Assembly (NCBI GenBank): GCA_946811185.2
Contig: OX328097.1
Coordinates: 29,721,627-29,785,626 of the forward strand
Source: Hippopus hippopus
Taxonomy: Eukaryota > Mollusca > Bivalvia > Cardiida > Cardiidae
Length of the DNA: 64,000 bases
Direction of reading: 5' to 3'
The translations under genes and the position numbers were made by a program. Positions 35,361-45,900 of this stretch are shown here, piece after piece; positions within the stretch are counted from its first letter, which is position 1; the number at the start of each line of letters is the position of its first letter. Below the pieces are notes generated by a model, which saw only the letters and a program-made list of their open reading frames with translations, had not been told where the DNA came from and did no database searches.

Positions 35361-35527
35361 TGTAGCCCAAGTTTTATACCAAAGTTGGAAGTAATGATAT
35401 CCATAGCCGTGGAAAAATGTAGATGCCCTGGGAAAATCACGGATTCCAAATCCGTGTCGATACAAAAGGTGATTACGGAAAACGGAAACAAAAATAAGTT
35501 GGAGATGGAAATGCCATTGATCTGTAT

Positions 35528-35711
35528 AACTCTATACCAAACGACAAAAAATCACACGTGTTTAAATTGAAAGCCTATGCAGACGACAAATTAAATGTGA
35601 CTCAAACGATTGGATTTGGCTTTGAAAGGTAAGAAAACATTGTGGGAAAAGAGAAAATGATGGATAACACATTTTCTTCTTTGGATTATGGATTGTTTGG
35701 TAAAGGGTCAA
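35528..35711. repeat. Hairpin MITE
   Basis: It begins AACTCTATACCAAACGAC and ends GGATTGTTTGGTAAAGGG. The right arm is partly deleted. Confidence 0.6.
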
Positions 35712-35962
35712 ATCATGTGAAGGTGATCTCAATAAGGAACAAATGAGAAATCAATGGCGCCTGGATCCAGACTGGTAGCTGTTCTTAATATTGACAAATC
35801 CAATATTTTGTCGTCTGATACAAACTTTATTGTTAACATTGTGAAAAAATCTAATTGTTACAGTCCGTCCAAAGTACAATGCTTTACTGTCAGCAATTTG
35901 CATAAGATAAAGTATATAGAGCAATGTAGATCACATGTAACAACTTTCGATTCGTACAAGGT

Positions 35963-36142
35963 TATCAACTTCTTACCAGTCGATAGATTTAACACAAAAA
36001 TTTAATGTTCTCTTTATTAGGGAAGAAAACATGGTGGAAAAGGAGAAAATGCTGGAACCAGTACTTTTTTCTTTTCCCAAAATGTTTTCTAAGACTTCCT
36101 CTCCAGGGTCGTTAAAGCTGGGTATTGTATGGTGAAGGATCA
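35963..36142. repeat. Hairpin MITE, partial
   Basis: It carries the GAAAACATGGTGGAAAAGGAG / CTTTTCCCAAAATGTTTTC inverted core and a GTATTGTATGGTGAAGGATC right end. Confidence 0.6.
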
Positions 36143-36329
36143 CCAACTTGTCAAAGATAACCAAATTTTAAACCATGAGGATAAATTATCAACAAATGTT
36201 ATTGTATATACATGTATGTTTAAAATGGGATATTCACTTTTCTTTTCAACATCGGTTCTTGTAGTAGATAGGCTGTTGGGATATACTGTATAGAGAAATA
36301 CGTAAGTGCGATATTCTAGTTTACTACAG

Positions 36330-36395
36330 TCGATACTACTACCACTACTAAGTACTACTTCCACAACAACAACCACTACTACTGCTAAAAATTAC
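36330..36395. repeat. Imperfect (ACT)n/(AAC)n simple repeat
   Basis: A tract rich in ACT and ACAAC triplets. A homologous, longer tract lies at 51525-51640. Confidence 0.65.
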
Positions 36396-36626
36396 GCGTA
36401 TACAATTACTATCCTCGAGTGACCAGTTTCGACGCATCGAAGACGTATTTGTTAAATATGGTTCAAACTGAATGATTATGACCAATAAATTGTAGTTTTC
36501 CTTTATATTAACCTTTCAGCTTTTTAAGAATTGTGAATGTGGCTAGATATTGAAGTTTCTTTCGTCCCAGTCCACCAGAATATTAGACAGTTTAAAGCCC
36601 TCTATCTTTGTTGACAGGGATTTGGG

Positions 36627-36802
36627 CCAAAACGGCCCACTTCCAAAACGACAAGATACCAAAACGGCCCACTTCCAAAACGACAAGATACCAAAACGGC
36701 CCACTTCCAAAACGACAAGATACCAAAACGGCCCACTTCCAAAACGACAAGATACCAAAACGGCCCAGTGCCGAAACGGCAAGGTACCGAAACGGCCCAC
36801 TT
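36627..36802 (+). repeat. 32-bp minisatellite, about 5.5 units
   Basis: Units of 32 bp start at 36627, 36659, 36691, 36723 and 36755, with a partial sixth. Each consists of CCAAAACGGCCCACTT followed by CCAAAACGACAAGATA, so the unit is itself a doubled motif. The last full unit differs more (GTGCCGAAACGGCAAGG). Open frames across it are a by-product of the repeat. Confidence 0.9.
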
Positions 36803-37327
36803 TTTTGTCATTAATTAAAAACCACTGAAGATCTTAACTGTCATTTGGATCATACAATTAGTTTTATAAAATTTACTGATTTAAGTTTTGTAAAATTTAC
36901 TTATGATATGAATTTTAATCATGTGAATCGAGCGGATGATCTCCTCCTGCGAATTTATGGAGACACGTGCAGTGATATCCTTTATAGAACGTTTAGAGCT
37001 GTCGTTTTCAACATTAGTAATTTGTGCGTAACAGAAGGTAAAAAGACTAAAACAGAAGGTAAAACAAACCAAAACATATATATTTCTTTTTTCGAAGAAA
37101 TCAAGTTGATCATGAGAAAAGAACAGGAAACGGGGCGGGGAAGACAAATGAGCTTACATAACAAGATAAAATTGGATATGAATGCTTAGTATAACCCACA
37201 CAAGTATGCAGATCGAGGTCTAAGCTCTAAAAATAAAACTCATCATTTGAAAAAAAGGTAAGAGTAAAGAAAATTATAAAATTCATTCTGTCAAAATTGA
37301 TGGAAATAACAGTAAGTCGTAGTTCAA

Positions 37328-37400
37328 AAGTGGGCCGTTTTGGTACCCATAACAGTGGGCCGTTTTGGACCGGGCCGTATTGGAACTGAGCCGTTTTTAC
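37328..37400 (-). repeat. Inverted minisatellite block
   Basis: Three to four GGGCCGTTTTGG-type motifs lie in the opposite orientation to the array at 36627-36802. The two arrays may be the ends of one element of about 0.77 kb. Confidence 0.65.
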
Positions 37401-37552
37401 GCTCTCTCCCTTGTTTACAGTAATCTATTTCGACGCATCTGATTGGCTACTTATCCTAAACCTCATTTTCATTGTGAGATAATGTAGTTGTACATTTCAG
37501 GATGTTGTAAAACAAAGGTTTGGAATGAACTATCATAAAAAAAAAACATTTT

Positions 37553-38715
37553 CTATGGCTTGAAATTAAACGAATCTAAAACATGTGGGTTATAAGGATA
37601 AATGCCAGTTTTACGAAACGAAGACTGCAAGTTATTGGCAGTTAGTGCTTTTGAATATGCAGTACATCCAAGGAAACAGACATTGTATCTTGTTATTCTT
37701 TGTCCGATGTTTTCACGCATGGACTTGTGGCTGACATACATGTAGTTGTAAATCTTTTCAAATGGTCCAAAGCATCCAACATCAAGAGGCTGCAAAACAT
37801 AGCTAGTGTGTTCAGAAAGTATGAAAAGTATGATGTATGCCCATTCCTAGCCCAGTCTATCAAACCTAGATTGACGTGTGATTTATGTCCGTCATACAGC
37901 ACTAATACAGGGTTGTCAGATGAGCGTTCAGGAAGATCTATACGTCAATAAATGTTGTTCAATGTATCTCTGGAATACAAAAATCCATCCTGTTTCAGTC
38001 ACAGTACCATCAGTCCCAGGACTTCCTCCCTCCAGCAGACCGGTCGCATTCTTGCACCTTGAAATACGAAGAAGGGAGGTACACTGTACATATCCTAGGG
38101 CATTACCACATCATATAACTGTTGTCAGTGACTTAGACCCAGAGGTAACAGCTTGAGGCTTGAAATCACAACCCGTAACAACTGCTGGTGTGGTATGTGA
38201 AGTGTAAAGGCCCTTTTCATCCTCATTGTAAATTCGTTCTAGGCTGTCCTTGAGACTGCACTTGTCAAGAATAGAGGCTAATTTCTGATAGTATTTTGAT
38301 ACGCTCCTAATGGTAGTATTCCTTGCACGCCACGGGGTTTGAAGAGTTTCAGCTCGGACCATCCGGACATAAAACCGTGAAACCATTTCAAAGACAGTTG
38401 ATGTTGTGAGTCTCGTTTACACAGACTCACAGCATATTTACTTGCAATGTCTTCCACTTCTCACCAGCAATACCCATAGCCACACTGAGATATAAACGCG
38501 ATGTGCTAAACTTAGTGACACTTCTCTTCCAGGGAAAGATTGGTGGTGGACCAGAGTAGATAGCTTCTCGATCACCTCGACCACGAAGTTTGTGCCTGAG
38601 AAAAACTTAAGGTAGGCCGAATTCCCTGGCAGTTGCTCTGACAGGAGTCCCAGTCTGCCTGACTTTCTCCATTACCCATTACTGACATCATTGAGGTGGG
38701 AGTATAACCTCTGTA
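37553..38715 (-). pseudogene. pogo-like (Tc1/mariner superfamily) transposase pseudogene
   Basis: Minus-strand pieces in two or more frames resemble a pogo/jerky-type DDE transposase. In N to C order there is a WFHGFM segment of the DNA-binding region (about 38380-38440), then LERIYNEDEKGLYTS (first catalytic Asp region; the family usually reads NxDETG). Next come LLYDGHKSHVN (second catalytic Asp region, about 37860-37902) and QPLDVGCFGPFEK with FRKTGIYPYNP (37553-37795). Frameshifts separate the parts, and stops interrupt the N-terminal region. It is a decayed, inactive copy. Confidence 0.8.
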
Positions 38716-38784
38716 TATCTTCTGATGAACCTGAAATGGTTAGAAAATATGATGACTGACTGATGACTGACTGATTTTGTTTTT

Positions 38785-38992
38785 ATTCCCTCTGCGCAGG
38801 CTGAGCTGGGTCAAAACTTTTTGTTATTGGTCAATTTTCTGCTTGTCAAAGCACCAGTGTACCTCATGATTCAGTCCGTTGTAATACATAAAAAAAGATT
38901 TATGGATCCTTAATTATTTAATGACTTACTAGGTATACTGTACCATGGCGATTCATTAAGAGCCCTTTTGCCAGAACATGGCTGTTATGTTT
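38785..38992 (+). repeat. GAGCCATGCTCTG MITE, truncated at the left
   Basis: It starts within the CTGCGCAGGCTGA centre and runs through TTTTTGTTATTGGTCAATTTTCTGC to AAGAGCCCTTTTGCCAGAACATGGCT. Confidence 0.6.
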
Positions 38993-38994
38993 GA

Positions 38995-39305
38995 GTTAGC
39001 AATGCTCTGTGAATAGGAGGTCAAAGGCATCTTCGAAAAGTATCGACCGAGGTCGACCAGACCTTTGATTCAGTCGAATTCATACAAAATGAACTTTATG
39101 GATCCATTATAATATGGCCTGCAACACGCGAAAAGGGACATTCGGACATTTGCGTAAAGTGTTGTCTCGGATCAGCCTGCGCGAACTGCGCAGGCTGATC
39201 CGAGACAACACTTTACGCAAATGTCCGAATGCCCCTTTTCGCGTGTTGCAAACCAATTATGATCGTACATCACGAAGATGTACTAAACCTTTTCACAGAG
39301 CATCG
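38995..39305 (+). repeat. GAGCCATGCTCTG MITE with a nested palindrome
   Basis: It begins TTAGCAATGCTCTGTGAATAGG and ends ACCTTTTCACAGAGCATCGGTC. It is interrupted by the palindromic element at 39112-39257. Confidence 0.65.
39112..39257. repeat. Near-perfect palindromic MITE (GCAACACGCGAAAAGG)
   Basis: The arms are about 65 bp. The left contains GCAACACGCGAAAAGG, CATTCGGACATTTGCG and CTCGGATCAGCCTGCGC, and the right carries their reverse complements with only a few mismatches. It has no coding capacity. A second copy lies at about 50158-50395. Confidence 0.85.
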
Positions 39306-39840
39306 GTCATACCAGTTTCGTTGACCTATTAACAGAAAACAGTCAATAATGCTATCAAAGCTTCTTTATTCTTTGTTTGAACGTCATATCCATGTAGGTA
39401 GTTATCTGTTAGTTCAGCATCAAATTTCATAAATTTCGACAGTTTAATCTTTTACCAAACATTCTCATGTGTTAACGACCATAATGAATAAAGCTTTTGT
39501 GAGAAAAGGAGAAAATTCTGGCTACCTCTCGATCAATCCTGGTTTCATACGAAAGTGATCCAGAATAATGTGACGAATAACCTAGTTGAATAACGAAATT
39601 GCGTTCAAGCCCCTTTGCCAAGAGCGCAGCCCATATTTTTAAAGAAGTAAAATTAAATACTCGTATGGATCCAGATACATGTATATCTCTGAGGACATTT
39701 TTTTCGGAATAAAGTTGAGGAACAGTTCTGGTTGTTCGTATGAGAAATCTAGAACTGTTACTACACTGTTTGACTAATATTGAACCATTGAATGATCCCA
39801 TCATTATTTCATTTCTTTCCAAGACAAATAAACACAAAAT

Positions 39841-39932
39841 ACCAATAAAGTGTTGTCTTGGTAATGGTAGGACCAAACATTCTAGGACGACACGTTATAA
39901 CACATTTGCAACAGACGATAGCTGAACACATG
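39841..39932 (+). pseudogene. Decayed copy of gene B exon 1, upstream
   Basis: Just upstream of exon 1 lies a diverged copy of its coding part. TGTTGTCTTGGTAATGGTAGG aligns with exon-1 TGTTGTCCTGGTAACGGGCGG. Further matches are CTAGGACGACACGT (exon CTTGGACAACACGT) and CAGACGATAGCTGAACAC (exon CAGACGACAGCTGATCAC). There is no ATG at the equivalent place. A shorter relic is in the same place before gene C (53741-53805). Confidence 0.75.
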
Positions 39933-39967
39933 AAATCTTCAATTTTTCATTCATAATTTAGATAAAA

Positions 39968-42900
39968 ATGGCATCAAAGAATGTTGTCCTGGTAACGGGC
40001 GGAGAAGGTTTTCTTGGACAACACGTGGTACAATTATTGCAGACGACAGCTGATCACGTGACAGAAATTCGCGTTCTGGACGTCATTCCCTACACGAACA
40101 AGTTGGGTAAGATTCTGTCTCTCTTTACTTAAAGCTAACACAATACACTAGTAGAGCCACACTCAACAAATATTTGAACACCAAATTCATTACCAAGGTG
40201 CCATCAAGGAACGTTGCCCAGGTAACAGGAGATGCAGTTTTCTTTGACAATACATGGTACAATTATTGCACAAGAAAGCTAATCACGAAATAAGAAAATG
40301 CTCTCTCCATTGAGCGAGTGGCTAAAATACGAGTTTTGTAAGACGTGTGGCACAAGAGCACATTATATGTTCCTTATCCATAAAAAATACATAATATGAG
40401 TCATGGTCTGTGTGCAAAAAAGAATCGATTCATGTTAGCCTGCGCAGTCCGCGCGGTCTGACATGGGTCAAAACTGTTTGCTCTTGATAAATTTTCTTAA
40501 TAGCAAAGGACGATTCTCGATCTAACTTATGAATCAGACTCGGTGATCTACATTTCTTGTGGTAGTAATTCCTTTTTGTTGTTGTCCGAGTTCAAATTCT
40601 GTTCACACTGGACACTAGATAAGAATATGGTTGCTATAGCTCAAGAAAATCATTATGACCCAAGAACATGACCATTAGGCTTTAAACCTTTTTCTGAGGT
40701 CTGGTGTAGTGAGCAACATTTTTACCCATTTCAAACATGTGCAGTATTTCATCAAAAGAAACATTTCCAAGTTTGATGTGCGTTTGAATGAGGATACTCC
40801 CACAGAATACCCATATCTTGAAAAAAAAAAATGACTATTCAACCAAACATTTTAACCAGAGGTGAATTACTCTTCAATTTGTACCGACATATTAGAAAGA
40901 CAAGAATGTCGGAATTTTGACCGAGTTTTATGAGAATTGGATTGAAAAAATATGGCTTTCAGAGTACATACGAGGTCTTTCTTAACTTTGAGAAGAGTCC
41001 TGTGTTGAAGGTGTGGGATTTGAATTTCAAAGCTTTGTTACCCTGGTTTCAATTGAGAATCTAAGCGATGAGTTTTTCATAGGAGTGTCCTTTGGTAGGA
41101 TACTTGAGCCCAAGTCTAGAACTGTTGAAACCCAGGTCAAACATGATAATTGAGTTATCTAAATGATAACTAAAATAATGTTGAAAGGGCAATTCATTTG
41201 CAATTCTTTTATTTGACCTTGTGACTTAACTTTTGAAGCGAGATTCCCCATTTTTATGCTACTAGTAGTACAAGATATTAACAAGACAAACATTCTAACC
41301 AAAGTTCTTGAGCATTGTATTCGGGTGCCAGAATGCTTGTGTAGTTTCGATAACCTAAAAGACGTCTGAGTCCGCTCGATGCTAGTTCAGAATATCAGAT
41401 TTTATTTTAGTTTGCTATTTTGATACCCTAAAAATCCAATCATATTTCATCAGAAATTTAAATTGCAAGTTTATCTAAAGTCACATATATTCAATTTTCT
41501 CGTAACTTTCTGACTTTTCATGTCGCTGTTTTGGCATAACTAACGCAACGTTGCATAGAAATGTGTTTATTCAATATCAGAAATCAACAGATAAACATTA
41601 AAAATGTTGAAATTTATTGAAATTTTACCTTGAAATTCTTGTCGATCTGGGAAAAAATGTTCTTGTGTTGTTTTTTCATACATACTCAATAGTGTTAATC
41701 AGAGGAACTAGCTCCAAAAAGAGTCATTGGAATTCTGTGCCTCAATTCGTACATCCGGGAACTCGCGAGTTGAAGCCTTCGACAGAAAAGCACTAATAGA
41801 TTGGTCGTAGAAATATGCAGCGTTTCAATATAATTTGGCCACAATTTTTTAACCACTAAACTCAAATTCACCAATTTCTGTCCACACGGAGATTTGGGGC
41901 CACGATTTTTTCAGTTTCCCTTAAATCTATAGCCGTCGAATAACGTGACCAACAAAAAATCAACAGGAGGAAGAGAGACCCTAACTCAAAGACTGATTGA
42001 TTAGATAGGATTGATTAGATTTAAATATCCTTATGAATGAACACAATAGTAAAATATGGACGACGGCACCCAGCTAGGACAGTAACTTTGTAAATATTCT
42101 CTCAAACGGATTTCTCTACCTGTAATTTTTTGCTTATTTTTCCTTTTTCCTCCTTGTTTTTTATCAGGGATGGTGTTTCAGGGAGTCTAAAGGCTATAGA
42201 ATAAAAAAAAAAAAAAATCTTGGTCCCAAATCTCCGTGTTGAGAGATGTTGGTGGATTTTTAGTTCGGTTCTTTCAAATCGTAGCAAAATTATATTCAAA
42301 CCCTACATATTTCTATGGCCAGTCTAACGGGGAATGAAGTTAAATCATATCTACATATCAAAGCATCGCCGGATTTTTCCATAAATCGCTAATTAAGAAA
42401 TAAATATTAAAAAAAAAAAATCTTCGAGACATACCTTTTTTTACTGTTTTTCTGTCGAAGGCTCTGGCTCTCGAGTTCCCGGATGTGTTGAGGGCACAAA
42501 ATTCCATTGACTCTCTGTGGAGCTAGTTCCCTGAATACCACCAGTGATATTAGGAACACGTATGTGCGCTGTGAACCTTCCTTAGAGCAATGGCGATGCC
42601 TTGCAAAAAATACAGATTATTTTTGTCCTAATACAATGCCGCTTCAATTCGAATACTCAGCGTTAGAATTCTGTTTTCTCAACGGAAAATGTATCAACAG
42701 TTTGACTGTCGAATTTTAATTAAGTACCAGGTAATACGGGCGATGTTTTTCTCTTGCTCCAGACCTTTTGAAACCTTTCGACAGAAAGATAAATGAAAGT
42801 GAGCCATGCTCTGTGAAAAGGGGGCTTAATGCATCTGCGAAAAGTATCGACCCAGGACAGCCTGCGCAGTCCGCGCAGGCTGACCTGGGCCGAAACTTTT

Positions 42901-45900
42901 TGCTATTTGTCAATTTTCTGTATGTCCAAGGACTAGTCTACCTCATAATCAAGTCGGTTGTTTAAAAAAGTGGCTATTATGATATTAATAATTATAAATT
43001 GTCCGTTATCATGTATCACGGAGATGCATTAAGCCCCCTTTTGCCAGAGCATGGCTCAAATTATTTTGTACGATTTATGTGGGATACCAATATTTTATAA
43101 GAATGTTTTCAGAATCATTCGGTGCAAATTTGGATCGGTAGGTTAAAAAAATTTCTTGCGTCGTTTCCAGGTCACGAGGAGAGGTTGTCTGTGAAGTCAT
43201 TTACCGGAAGTGTGAGCGACTACAATACTGTACTGGAGGCGTGTACAGAAGTAGACAGCGTAATGCATATCGCCAGTATTGTAGATGTCAGCCTCTTTCC
43301 AGATGAAAAACTTAGCCATGATGTTAACGTCAAGGGTTCGTAAAAACAATGTCTTAGAATGCCTGGGTCAAGAGCTGGTGTTTATTGACACTGCAGATCG
43401 AGATCATTTTGCGTGTAATCCGATAAACAACCTCAAGTTATGTTATAGCTTTTCTTTCTCACCCCACAATGGATGAATAGAATAGTTCAATGCTAAGTTG
43501 TTTTTCTTATCATTGCCTGAACTAGTGGCTTGATACATTGTTTCTTTTCTAGCTGTGTTCTATTCCTTCGTATCGAATTAAGGGGACCTGCTAGTGCTTT
43601 TCGTAACATCCCTTAACCTTTTTCTGTCTGTCAAACAAGATGTCTCAAGAAATGATTTTGTGCAAGTTAAGATCTAGTTTTGTTTTTGTTTTTAATTACG
43701 AATAAGGTTCAATGGATTGCTTTATTCACAATTAAATCTTTTCATTCTCCAACTCGTAAAAGAGGGGCTTCATATCGTTTCAGACCTGCTTAGCTTTCTT
43801 TTTCGTTTGAATGCACGTTTTATATATTTTCATGCGTAAGATTTAAACTGTCTATGAAACCATTTATCAAGCATGACAGGAATGATCTGTTATTCTATGT
43901 TATTACTGTAGGTACAGAAATAGTGATTCGTGCTTGCAAAGAGGCTGGTGTGAAACGGCTGATCTATTGCAGCACCATGGACATTGTCATTGGCAGGGAG
44001 AATATTTATGACGGAAATGAAGAGAACACAAAACTTATTCCGGACCACGAACACTTATTTCCAGTGTATGGCCCCACCAAAATGGCAGCAGAAAAACTGG
44101 CTATAAATGATAATAGTATGTTACAATTGAGGCATCCTCTTTGAAAAGGCGGTTTAATGAATTTACAAAACGCTTCACTGTCCGCGTAGGCTGACATGAA
44201 TCGAAATTTTTTGCTATTCGTAAATTTCCTGTATGTCCAAGGACCTTTCTACCTCACGAACCAGTCGGTTGTTGAACAAAATAGTTTTTTATGGATCCAT
44301 AATTATGTGACGATTTGCTTGGTACAATTTATCACGGAGATGCGTTATAAAAATAACCTTTTCCGAGAGTACGGTTCAAATGAAAACGTTTGTAAGAGAA
44401 GTCAAGGAAGTTTCAAAGAGAGCTTAGAAAATTGTAGCCTGTCTCGTTTGAAGCTGGATAAATGGCAGAGATCTTAGACACATACGTCCATACATTTATC
44501 GGATGTTACAATATTTGGCAAAGTGTTTATGCTTACAGCATGAAATACCTGCCTTTGTTCAGACACTGCCCCTGTAGTGTAAATTTTTCTTTCTGCAATC
44601 CATCTGCGTATCGCAATCTACATCTTTCAAGAGCAATCAAGCATTTCAGCCAATCTCACCTTAAAGCCAAGTGAATTCTAAATCAAGTCCGAACTCTCTG
44701 ATTGAATTGGACGCTTTGTCTAAGTCAGTTATATTCTTCATCTTTGAATTTAGAATCGAAAGAATATTCAGTAACTTAGGTGTTCATAGGGTTGAAGAGG
44801 TATAGGAAGATGAAGTTCATATCGCAATATGATATTTTTAAAACTTACTAAACAACCAACATACAATTTCGGTTAGATATAAGATATGGAATCTAGGAGT
44901 GTATCGCCACCTTTCGGTTTTGTCTGGCTCTATGCTACAGCTTTTGTTCAGCCCCACGGAAAAGGCTTGCTATTGTTTAGCATACCTCGGATATGGCCCT
45001 CGTTTTAAGGTGACAAAGCTGCCCACCTTTTTCAAACAGGTCGTGAAGAATTTTACACAGGCAGAATTATTAGCTTTATGCTTTGTTTTGTTTATCTTTT
45101 GAGTCGATTTCCGCCCTTAACTCTATCCCTGGTGTTCGTCTGCTTATTGTGAAAAGAGGCGGTGACAGAGATTGCAAGTTTGTACAACAAGGATTTTAGA
45201 GCATTGGCACTTCATTATTTAGTCTAGATTTGGATATAGATAAAAAAAATCTAAACCCATTAAAGCACATACAATTCAGTTCAAATGTTATATTCAGAAA
45301 TATAAGCCACCGGCCCATAATAAAAACAATTTTTGCAAAACATTCCCTCACAAGATGAACGCTCATTTAAATCGAAACATTTACCACCTTACCAGATGAG
45401 AACATTTTGGTCTTGTTCAAATTGAAAGCATCTCCAGACGCCAAATCAACTAAGGCTCAGTTAATTTTATTTGTTTCTCAAATGGTAGAAGACATTGTTT
45501 GAAAAGGAGAAAATGTTCCTTCATTTAGATCTATGAGTCACTGGAAATAAAAAAAAAAGATCTTAGATTAGGTTAAAAGTTGACAGGTCGCTCTTTCTTT
45601 TGTTTACTTTTTACTTGATTTAAAACAAATTTTTCTGCCAGTTACTAATATTGGGAATGACTGAACAGTAACAGGTTGTCATCTTCACAATAATTTTCAT
45701 ACGTTTTAATGGTTTGGTTCAAATCTAAGTGCATTTTACCACCCCACTATTAACGTTTTGCCGCTATTGGGCCTTGAAGCGGAAACATTTAACCCCCACC
45801 CATACCTGATGCAAAAATTTGCTCTTGTCCAAATTGATCTTGAGCTTTACAGTTCACGGACTTCTGTCGCTCATCTAGGATTTCGAAGGTTTTTTTTTCT

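Noticed and set aside
36627..36802. CRISPR array
   Set aside because: The units are contiguous with no unique spacers, and the window is animal DNA.
36543..36828. ORFs across the 32-bp minisatellite
   Set aside because: They are open only because of the repeat, with equally long frames on both strands.
36845..37189. 114-codon ORF between the inverted minisatellite blocks
   Set aside because: It has no ATG at its start, no recognisable domain and a Lys-rich low-complexity segment, so support is insufficient.
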